Assembly (NCBI GenBank): GCA_030040815.1 | Contig: JASHSZ010000008.1 | Span: 1 to 5,879, forward strand | Length of the DNA stretch: 5,879 bases | Reading direction: 5' to 3' | Source: Streptosporangiaceae bacterium | Lineage (GTDB): Bacteria > Actinomycetota > Actinomycetes > Streptosporangiales > Streptosporangiaceae | In this document: in pieces, positions 1 to 5,137 of the stretch | How the letters are laid out: each line of letters starts with the position of its first letter | Numbering within the stretch: the first letter of the stretch is position 1 | Program-made: the position numbers and the translations under genes | The notes under the pieces: generated by a model | The model's database searches: none | Seen by the model: only the letters and a program-made list of their open reading frames with translations | Told to the model about the DNA's origin: nothing

Positions 1-246
1 TCTCAACGCATACAGCGCGCTGATCACGTGAATCAGCCCGCTGACCGGACCGGGACCTCCGCGCGCACACGAGGATTCGTGGGGCTGACGCCCGATGCAG
101 CTCATCGGGCGGGACCTGGACCTTGCTGGACCGCGAGCAGTTCTACGCCTCGTTTGCTGGCGACCTGTCGGCGGGCCGGGAATACCGCGCTCTTCGAATA
201 AGTGCGCTGCACCACTGACCCAGATTGTTCGACGAGGTCTTCCCAG

Positions 247-287
247 CTCAGGAGAGGTGCGGCCGGAGACGCTGCACCTCTCCTGAG
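247..287. terminator. Perfect 14-bp inverted repeat, terminator-like hairpin
   Basis: CTCAGGAGAGGTGC (247-260) and GCACCTCTCCTGAG (274-287) are exact reverse complements separated by a 13-nt spacer (261-273). As RNA this would form a long GC-rich hairpin from either strand. No T-run follows on the plus strand (TGGTCATT), so a classical rho-independent terminator is not shown, although U-poor terminators are often proposed in actinomycetes. The arms contain AGGAG, so a folded transcript could also hide a Shine-Dalgarno-like sequence. A mobile-element end is another possibility. The structure is seen directly; its function is inferred. Confidence 0.5.
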
Positions 288-305
288 TGGTCATTAGACG
301 TCAGG

Positions 306-324
306 CGTTGCATCAGATGCAACG
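306..324. promoter_or_regulatory. 19-nt perfect palindrome, candidate repressor operator
   Basis: CGTTGCATC (306-314) and GATGCAACG (316-324) are exact reverse complements around a single central A. The size and form fit an operator for a dimeric TetR-, GntR- or MarR-type regulator. A related palindrome at 1540-1556 shares the half-sites GTTGCA and GCAAC. The nearest intact downstream gene is the cupin, about 230 nt away with the Fic-like remnant between, so the site may instead have served the now-broken gene. No regulator gene is present in the window. Confidence 0.4.
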
Positions 325-363
325 AGCTTGGCGGGAGCCACCCCGGGTCGTATAGCGGGCTGA

Positions 364-531
364 CTGGGAGGTTCGTGGCGCAGCTTCGCTGACCTTGAGG
401 CGCTCATCGGGCTGGTGCCAGCCCAGGTTGTCACCCGGCTCAGCGCGATCGACGTGGGCCGGGGTTCAGAGGCGCTCTGTCGCGACCAGGTGCCTGGGCT
501 GCCCAGCAGGACTGGCGGCCGTTACGCTGCC
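364..531 (+). pseudogene. Remnant resembling a Fic-family protein N-terminus
   Basis: After a TGA at 361-363 the frame reads WRSFADLEALIGLVPAQVV (373-429), then TRLSAIDVGRGSEALCRDQV (430-489), and ends near YAASIA at 531. From memory this resembles the region that precedes the SSAIEG segment in a group of actinobacterial Fic-domain (AMP-transferase) proteins: a short helical lead, RLxAIDxGRG, then a YRDQLPGLL-like stretch. No ATG or GTG with a ribosome-binding site is visible at the expected start, and the whole catalytic Fic domain, including HPFxxGNGR, is absent. The similarity stops where the cupin ribosome-binding site begins. The family call is tentative because no search was possible; a gene fragment of some kind is more certain than its identity. 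Confidence 0.4.
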
Positions 532-554
532 TCCATCGCACCCGGAGGAAGCCC

Positions 555-878
555 ATGGACGATCCTCAACTCTACGAGCACGTTGGATATCACGCCGAAC
601 GGCCAGGATTTCGAATCTCGGAAATCCGGTTGAGTCGGACACAAAGGGTCCCATGGCACCATCACTCGAACATCCAGGAAACGTTTTATGTCCTGGGTGG
701 ACGCATACGAATCTTTCTGCGAGACCCAGACGAACAGGTTGAGGTGGGCGTCGGAGAGACTTGGGGGCCTGTGCGAGCGGGACGCCGACATCTGGTCACG
801 AACATCGGCCCCGACGCTGCAAACTTCCTTGTACTCCAAGGGATGGGCGACTACGACTTCGTCCCGGACAGCCACTAG
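555..878 (+). CDS. Small single-domain cupin protein
   Basis: This 107-residue protein is a single cupin beta-barrel, probably cytoplasmic; no signal peptide is seen. Both cupin motifs are present. Motif 1 is H35-x-H37-x4-E42 followed by G48-G49, within VPWHHHSNIQETFYVLGG. Motif 2 is P72-x3-G76-x2-H79-x3-N83, within GPVRAGRRHLVTN. Together they supply the usual three-His/one-Glu metal site (H35, H37, E42, H79). The ATG has a good Shine-Dalgarno sequence, GGAGGAA at 544-550. Length and motifs fit the stand-alone Cupin_2 group, whose members act as small isomerases, dioxygenases, sugar-binding proteins or decarboxylases; the substrate cannot be read from the sequence. It stands alone on the plus strand among broken genes, with the Fic-like remnant ending about 23 nt upstream. 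The stop is TAG at 876-878. Confidence 0.8.
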   Translation: MDDPQLYEHVGYHAERPGFRISEIRLSRTQRVPWHHHSNIQETFYVLGGRIRIFLRDPDEQVEVGVGETWGPVRAGRRHLVTNIGPDAANFLVLQGMGDYDFVPDSH

Positions 879-1172
879 CTAACTAAGCCTCTCGACTGAG
901 GTCATCTCTGCAGCTCGTCTTTACGTGGAAGCTCGTCAGCGTGGCGCAGCCCGGCCTTCCGCTCGCCGTCCTCTCGACGGTAGCCCTGGGTACAGCGCAG
1001 CGTCTTGGGCTGCGGGTGGTCACCGGTGTGACGAGCCATGTGCCCCAGGTCCACGGTGTAGGCGACGAATCCCCGACGACCGTCACGAGGTCTCGGAAAC
1101 CCGATCGGTGGCGTTGATTCTTCTGGCAGCCAAGCCGGCCGAGCGGGTGGAGTCAGTCGGCCGGAGCGGCGG
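879..1172. other. Unassigned stretch between cupin gene and Era remnant
   Basis: Several frames are open here on both strands, as expected in GC-rich DNA, but none has a convincing start with a ribosome-binding site and none gives a protein I recognise. A minus-strand frame reads FVAYTVDLGHMARHTGDHPQ (roughly 1000-1060), which looks protein-like but matches no family I know. A plus-strand frame from about 910 gives a hydrophobic stretch, also unassigned. Since both flanks are gene scraps, this is probably decayed coding sequence. Confidence 0.45.
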
Positions 1173-1256
1173 TTAGCCCACCATGTGGCAGACTCTGCTG
1201 GTGATCGCGACCTTGGCGCCGACCAGCGCATTCATGAGCGTCGACTTGCCCACGCT
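1173..1256 (-). pseudogene. Scrap of Era-type GTPase (P-loop region)
   Basis: On the minus strand, between stop codons, 27 codons read SVGKSTLMNALVGAKVAITS followed by RVCHMVG. This matches the N-terminal G1 segment of the ribosome-assembly GTPase Era, where family members have GRPNxGKSTLxNALVGxKVAITSxRPQTTRH. The P-loop half GKST and the Era-typical NALVGxKVAITS are intact. A stop lies directly before the Ser, and the RPQTTRH switch region is shortened to RVCHMVG before a TAA at 1173-1175. Every later GTPase motif and the KH domain are missing, so it cannot be functional. Era is a single-copy housekeeping gene, so a full copy should exist elsewhere in the genome and this is probably a displaced duplicate fragment. 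Confidence 0.65.
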
Positions 1257-1378
1257 TCATTGAGTCGCGCTCGCGCACCGTCATCATCGCGATCGCCGCC
1301 TACGCGACCAAGACCGAGGTGACGCACGGAGCTGTCGCTGCCGCTTGCGCTAGTTCGGTGGGGCGAGTACTCAGCCTT

Positions 1379-1538
1379 GTGCATCCGGTGCGATACACGA
1401 TGAGCAACGACGTGACCGTTGCCTTCCAGGTCATCGGGGACGGCAGCATCGACCTCATCAGTGCTCTTGGCTCGCTGACCCATCTCGACGTTCATCTGTG
1501 AGGCTGCGCCCCTCTTTGAGTGCTCCTTCGCAGCGGCC
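1379..1538 (+). pseudogene. Truncated N-terminus of alpha/beta-hydrolase/adenylate cyclase protein
   Basis: From a GTG at 1379 the frame reads VHPVRYTMSNDVTVAFQVIG, then DGSIDLISALGSLTHLDVHL, and stops at TGA 1499-1501. This is close to the conserved opening of actinobacterial proteins that join an alpha/beta-hydrolase-like domain to a class III adenylate/guanylate cyclase domain (typically VRYxxSGDVxIAYQVxGDGPxDLVxVPGxxSHLExxWE). Moving one base forward near 1497 restores a plausible continuation, CEAAPLFECSFAAA (1497-1538), resembling the WExPxxARFxRRLA that normally follows. The gene is therefore both frameshifted and cut off at about 55 residues. The upstream frame is open back past 1319 but unlike this family. 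The hydrolase core, the cyclase catalytic domain and any regulatory domain are absent. Confidence 0.6.
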
Positions 1539-1539
1539 C

Positions 1540-1556
1540 GTTGCACCTGGCGCAAC
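1540..1556. promoter_or_regulatory. 17-nt near-perfect palindrome, candidate operator
   Basis: GTTGCACCTGGCGCAAC is a palindrome with one mismatched pair (A1545/C1551) around a central T. It has the same 17-nt span as the core of the palindrome at 307-323 and shares its outer half-sites GTTGCA and GCAAC; 13 of 17 positions agree. An AAGGAG sequence follows at 1561-1566, as if this had been the promoter-operator and ribosome-binding site of a gene, but no ATG, GTG or TTG sits at a suitable distance and no coding frame follows. It may be the control region of a lost gene. Confidence 0.35.
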
Positions 1557-1622
1557 ACATAAGGAGTCGAGTCGCCCTGACCGTCAGCAGACGCTGACCC
1601 GTTGAGCCTGAATCTACTTCGC

Positions 1623-1645
1623 TCTGCGGCGAGGCAGGCCGCAGA
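1623..1645 (-). terminator. Candidate terminator hairpin after amt
   Basis: TCTGCGGC (1623-1630) and GCCGCAGA (1638-1645) form a perfect 8-bp stem with a 7-nt loop. The stem begins 19 nt beyond the amt stop codon in the direction of its transcription. No U-tract follows. A smaller hairpin, GTCAGC/GCTGAC with a 4-nt loop (1583-1598), lies further downstream and could add to termination. Confidence 0.5.
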
Positions 1646-1664
1646 CTCCCAGCCCCAGCATCGC

Positions 1665-2882
1665 CTAAAGGACGTACGCTTCTTCCTCTTCCAGCTCGGT
1701 GTCCAGGCCAGCCTGCTCGACCGCGTCCGGCACCCGGACCGGCTCGAACCGGTTCAGGATCTTGAGGATAAGCCAGGTGACGCCAAAGGCGTAGGCGGCC
1801 ACCAGCAGCGCGGCCGCGACCTGCTTGCCGAAGAAGGCGGGGTTGCCGGCAGCGAGCCCGTTATGGCCTGCCGCATTGACCGAGACGTACGCGAAGACCC
1901 CGAGCAGGATAGTGCCGAGCAGACCGCCGATCCCGTGGGCGCCCCAGACATCCAGGGCGTCGTCCCACTTCATCCTGTTGCGGAACCAGACCGCCAGGTA
2001 GACGAAGCCGCCGGCCAGACAGCCGATGATGAACGAAGCCCAGGTGGGCACGTATCCGGCGCAGGGGGTGATACAGGCGAGCCCGGCGACGGCGCCGGTG
2101 AAGGCGCCGACCATGCTGGGCTTGCCCGTCTTCCACCAGGAGATGGCCAGCCATGTGCACATGGCGACCGAGGCCGCGATGTCGGTGTTGACGAAAGCCT
2201 GCGCCGCGATCCCGTTGGCGGCCAGCGCCGATCCGGCGTTAAAGCCGAACCACCCGAACCACAGCAGGCCTGTGCCCAGGCCGACGAACGCGATGTTGTG
2301 CGGCACCGTCTTTTCACCGGGCGCGAACTTGCGCGCCCCCACCACCCACACCGAGGCCAGGGCGGCGAAGCCGGCGCTGGTGTGCACGACCATGCCGCCA
2401 GCAAAGTCGAGCACGCCCCACTTGGCCAGGAACCCGCCGCCCCAGATCCAGTGAACCAGCGGCACATAGACCAGCAGGCTCCAGGCGACCAGGAACTTCA
2501 GGTAGCTCTTGAAGTGGACCCGGTCGGCGAACGCACCGGTGATAAGAGCGGGTGTGATGATGGCGAACATCTCCTGGAATGAGAAGTGGGCCAGCGCCGG
2601 GATGTGCGCCGCCCACGGGCCCGGCCGGGCCCCCACGTTCCGCAAGAACGCCCAGGAAAGGTTGCCAATCACGCCGCCCTCGTTGCCAGAGAAGGCCAGC
2701 GAGTACCCGACCGCCACCCAGATAACGGTCACAACCCCCATAGAGATGAAGCTCTGCAGCATGATCGCCAGCACGTTCTTGCGCCGCACCAGCCCGCCGT
2801 AGAAGAACGCCAGGCCTGGCGTCATCAGCATCACCAGCGCGGCGCTGACGAGCACGAACGCGGTATCCCCTGCACTGATCAT
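1665..2882 (-). CDS. amt: Amt-family ammonium transporter
   Basis: This 405-residue polytopic membrane protein belongs to the Amt/Mep/Rh family, trimeric channels that carry ammonium into the cell. The length fits bacterial Amt, and about 11 hydrophobic segments run from residue 7 to about 380. The conserved pore parts are all visible, with numbering close to mature E. coli AmtB: F106 and F214 (Phe gate), W147 and D159 (outer ammonium site), and the twin histidines H167 and H316 inside VVHTSAG and WGAHGIGG. The signature region begins at D159 (DFAGGMVVHTSAG). The C-terminal tail is acidic and ends EEEEAYVL. I chose the ATG at 2882, with GGAGG six bases upstream; a TTG one codon earlier is too close to that site. 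In actinomycetes amt is usually followed by glnK and glnD, but here a hairpin and cyclase debris follow instead. I saw no convincing GlnR box or promoter upstream. The gene appears intact. Confidence 0.95.
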   Translation of the reverse strand: MISAGDTAFVLVSAALVMLMTPGLAFFYGGLVRRKNVLAIMLQSFISMGVVTVIWVAVGYSLAFSGNEGGVIGNLSWAFLRNVGARPGPWAAHIPALAHFSFQEMFAIITPALITGAFADRVHFKSYLKFLVAWSLLVYVPLVHWIWGGGFLAKWGVLDFAGGMVVHTSAGFAALASVWVVGARKFAPGEKTVPHNIAFVGLGTGLLWFGWFGFNAGSALAANGIAAQAFVNTDIAASVAMCTWLAISWWKTGKPSMVGAFTGAVAGLACITPCAGYVPTWASFIIGCLAGGFVYLAVWFRNRMKWDDALDVWGAHGIGGLLGTILLGVFAYVSVNAAGHNGLAAGNPAFFGKQVAAALLVAAYAFGVTWLILKILNRFEPVRVPDAVEQAGLDTELEEEEAYVL

Positions 2883-3153
2883 CAAGACCCTCCACAGAAT
2901 GCTCGCAGCGCGGCGGAGCCGCTGGCTGCTGTGCCTTGGCCGGAGACGCTAGCGCTGCCCGCGTAGCGCAAATCATTGCCAAGTGGATCTATCGCGTAGG
3001 GTCTAAAGTCCTGTCTGGGCGCCTGAGGGGTTTCCGGCAATGGATTGAAGCTTGGCTGCTGGCCCGGTCATGATTGGCATCGAGTCCCCGAAACGACCTG
3101 GCGACGCGGGTCACTGCGGCAGTGACGCTGCGCATAGCTCGGACGAAGTTTGT
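2883..3153. other. Intergenic region between amt and transposase remnant
   Basis: The two genes diverge from this stretch, so it should hold the amt promoter (minus strand) and the left end of the IS256-type element. I could not pick a convincing -35/-10 pair, a GlnR box or a terminal inverted repeat. The segment near 3074-3150 may encode the decayed first part of the transposase, but its frames do not match the family clearly. Confidence 0.4.
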
Positions 3154-3981
3154 CCAGTTCAGGAAGGGGCGCGGCCGAAGCTGCGCGGCACCACCGAGGC
3201 GTTCGCTTCCCGGCTGCTCGGCAGCCACGTCCCGAAGACAACGCGCCGGAGTCGCTGGTGATCGCCTCGTTCGTGCGCGGCCTGTCGATGCGGGATGTTG
3301 AGGCTGCCCTGGCTGAGGCGCTGGGCGAGCAGGCCGCGGTGTCCAAGTCGACGGTGTCGGCGATCTGCCGGGCCATCAGGCAGGGGTACGAAGCCTGGGC
3401 ACGGCGGCGCCTCGATCAGACCACGCTGGTTTACCTGTTCCTTGACGCCAGCTTCTTCCGCATGCACCCCGGATCGCCGGCCGAGCTTGTGCTGGCGGCC
3501 TGGGGCTCACCACCGCCGGGAAGCCCGCGTTCATCGGCCTGGCACCGGGCACGGGCGAGTCCGCCGATGCTGGGGTGATTTCCTGCGCGACCTGAAGGAC
3601 CGCGGCCTGGCTGGCCCTCCCCTTGTCGTCTCCGAGGGCGCACCCGGCCTCATCGGCGCGAACGAGCAGGCCTTCCCCCGGGCGCTGCGCCAGCGCTGCC
3701 TCATTCACCGATGCCGCAACCTGCTTGCGAAGATCCCGGCCGGAAATGCAGGCCGAGGTCAAGGACGCCTACTGGGCCATACTCGACACCGGCGATCTCA
3801 CCATCCCGCCTGGGCCCAGGCTCGTGCAGGTCGCCGACAGCCGCATCGACGCCTTCGTCGGCGGGTACAAGGCGCTCTACCCGGCGGCCGTCAAGATCCT
3901 GCTCACCGACCGGGCGGGCCTGACCGCCTACCTGCGCTTCCCCGCCGAGCACCACAACCGGATCCGGCACTCCAGCTTCAT
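3154..3981 (+). pseudogene. Broken IS256-type (Mutator) transposase
   Basis: Pieces of one transposase lie end to end in three frames. The first is KLRGTTEAFASRLLG (frame of 3154). After a shift near 3220-3245 comes ESLVIASFVRGLSMRDVEAA with VSKSTVSAICRAIRQG and VYLFLDASFFRM, whose Asp (3444-3446) is the first catalytic residue. One-base losses near 3505 (before LTTAGKPAFIGLAPGTGESA) and near 3570 (before WGDFLRDLKDRGL) follow. Next is PLVVSEGAPGLIGANEQAFP, where the family's VxSDGAPGL second Asp is Glu (GAG at 3634-3636), then RQRCLIHRCRNLLAKIPAG. An extra base near 3745 leads into MQAEVKDAYWAILDTGD and FPAEHHNRIRHSSFI. Homology stops at about 3981, just before the third catalytic residue (Glu of NxxERxF). 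The order of motifs identifies the IS256 class. With four frameshifts, one altered and one missing catalytic residue, it is dead. Confidence 0.85.
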
Positions 3982-4075
3982 ATCCGTTAACCGGCTGGAA
4001 GCGGCTCGGCTCGCCCGCGCTGCGTGAGTTCTGGGTCTTCTGTTGCCGGGGGTCCATGCTGGACCGGTGGCCTGC

Positions 4076-4082
4076 AGGAGGT
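4076..4082 (+). promoter_or_regulatory. Strong ribosome-binding site of the first recombinase
   Basis: AGGAGGT is a near-complete match to the 16S rRNA anti-Shine-Dalgarno sequence and ends five bases before the ATG at 4088. It fixes that start codon over later in-frame candidates. Confidence 0.75.
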
Positions 4083-4087
4083 AGCCG

Positions 4088-5137
4088 ATGACGGTGACGG
4101 TTGAGCGGCGCGGTGGCTCGCACCGGCTGACCGGGCAGTGGCACGGGGCGGACGTGGCGAACGCCTTCCTGGCGCATCTGCAGACGCGCGGGTTCTCGCC
4201 CGCGACGGTGCGGGCCTATGCCTATGACATCCTCAGCCTGGCCCGGTTCCTTCAGGAGCGGTCGATCGGACTGTCAGAGGTGGTGCCGACCGATGTGTTC
4301 GACTGGGTGGACTGGCAGAACACCGCCCGTGGCGCAGGGCAGAAAGTGGTGCCGATCAGCGCGCCGGGGCGGGCGGCTCCGGCGTCGGTGAACCGGCGTG
4401 CCGCTGCGGCGCGGGCTTTCTTTGAGTACCTGGTGATGGCGGGCGTGCGCTCGGACAACCCGGTGCCGTCGCCGCGCCGTGGCCAGGGCCTGCGACCCAA
4501 GGCGCGAGGGATGCTGGGGCATCTCGGGCCTGGCCGGGGCCGCGGTAGCGGGAAGCTGGTGCGGCAGCAGCGGCAGCTGCCGGAAAGCCTGGACCTGGCC
4601 GATGTGACCGCGTTCCTGGCAAGTCTCGGCTCACACCGGGACCGTGCGGTCGTGCTGGTGATGCTGCTGGGCGGGCTGCGTTCAGCGGAGGTGCGGTCGC
4701 TGAAGCTCGCCGACGTTGATCAGGGGCGCCGCCGGCTACGGCTGACGGGCAAGGGCGGCAAGGAACGGATCGTCCCGGTTGACGCGGCGTTCTTCGCGGA
4801 GCTTGCTGCCTACCTGCGGTGCGAGCGCCCGCCGGGGCTGAAGACGCCGGAGTGTTTCGTCGTGCTGCGCGGCCCGACCGCGGGGAACCCGATGACCGAG
4901 GCCGGCCTGCGCAGCGTGTTTCGGTACCACCGCAAGGCTTCGGGTGCGCTGCGCGTGCGGCCGCACCGGCTGCGCCACACTTACGGGACCGAGCTGGCCG
5001 CAGCCGGGCTCGACCTGCTGGTGCTGCGGCAGCTGATGGGACATGCGTCACCGGAAACCACGGCCTCGTACGTGCACCTGTCCAGTGAGCACGTCGCCGC
5101 CGAGTACGCGGCGGCCAGGGCGGTGATGAGCCGGTGA
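4088..5137 (+). CDS. Tyrosine recombinase (TnpA-like integrase), intact
   Basis: This 349-residue site-specific recombinase cuts and rejoins DNA through a 3'-phosphotyrosine intermediate. Residues about 22-125 form the SAM-like core-binding domain (FLAHLQTRGFSPATVRAYAY and a SVNRRAAAARAFFEYL helix). Residues about 168-345 form the catalytic domain. All six active-site residues are visible: R198 (GGLRSAEV), K222 (GKGGKERIVPV), H293 and R296 (HRLRHTYG), H319 (LMGHASPETT) and Y328 (ASYVHLS). The length is near that of Tn554 TnpA (361). Residues about 126-165 form a Gly/Arg-rich linker that may be flexible. The gene overlaps the next by four bases (GTGA), so the two are probably translated together and act jointly. 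It is closer in layout to transposon recombinases than to XerC/XerD, which lack such a partner and are nearer 300 residues. Confidence 0.9.
   Translation: MTVTVERRGGSHRLTGQWHGADVANAFLAHLQTRGFSPATVRAYAYDILSLARFLQERSIGLSEVVPTDVFDWVDWQNTARGAGQKVVPISAPGRAAPASVNRRAAAARAFFEYLVMAGVRSDNPVPSPRRGQGLRPKARGMLGHLGPGRGRGSGKLVRQQRQLPESLDLADVTAFLASLGSHRDRAVVLVMLLGGLRSAEVRSLKLADVDQGRRRLRLTGKGGKERIVPVDAAFFAELAAYLRCERPPGLKTPECFVVLRGPTAGNPMTEAGLRSVFRYHRKASGALRVRPHRLRHTYGTELAAAGLDLLVLRQLMGHASPETTASYVHLSSEHVAAEYAAARAVMSR

Larger units (their letters stand above)
1..360. other. No recognisable whole gene; degraded or intergenic DNA
   Basis: I find no supported gene here. Short open stretches exist: frame 1 is open from the left edge to a TAA near 199, and the frame starting at 45 is open to a TGA at 216-218. 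The second includes the protein-like piece LLDREQFYASFAGDLSAGRE, which I cannot assign to a family. Neither stretch has a convincing start codon with a ribosome-binding site. The two clear structures are the inverted repeat at 247-287 and the palindrome at 306-324, listed separately. Given the gene remnants downstream, this may be more decayed coding DNA. Confidence 0.5.

Noticed and set aside
19..37. GCTGAT and ATCAGC inverted repeat with 7-nt spacer
   Set aside because: Six-base arms with an unpaired centre are expected by chance, and nothing nearby supports an operator.
395..742. 115-codon plus-strand frame overlapping the cupin
   Set aside because: Its composition is not protein-like, and the competing cupin frame has both metal-binding motifs.
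1131..1176. Repeated GGCCG/GAGCGG words that could suggest a tRNA or repeat array
   Set aside because: No cloverleaf can be drawn and the spacing is irregular. I found no tRNA, rRNA or CRISPR array anywhere in the window.
1232..1558. 108-codon minus-strand frame opposite the cyclase remnant
   Set aside because: It is antisense to the recognisable cyclase opening and out of frame with the Era scrap; no family features.
1602..2582. 326-codon plus-strand open frame
   Set aside because: It is antisense to amt and made of Asp/Gly/Gln/Pro/His-rich filler without domains. GC-rich codon bias on the true strand produces such shadows.
2314..2982. 222-codon minus-strand frame overlapping the start of amt
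   Set aside because: It is a frame-shifted shadow of amt; the amt frame carries a complete transporter with all pore residues.
4071..4078. CCTGCAGG palindrome before the recombinase
   Set aside because: It is an 8-base palindrome overlapping the ribosome-binding site; too short to call a regulatory site.
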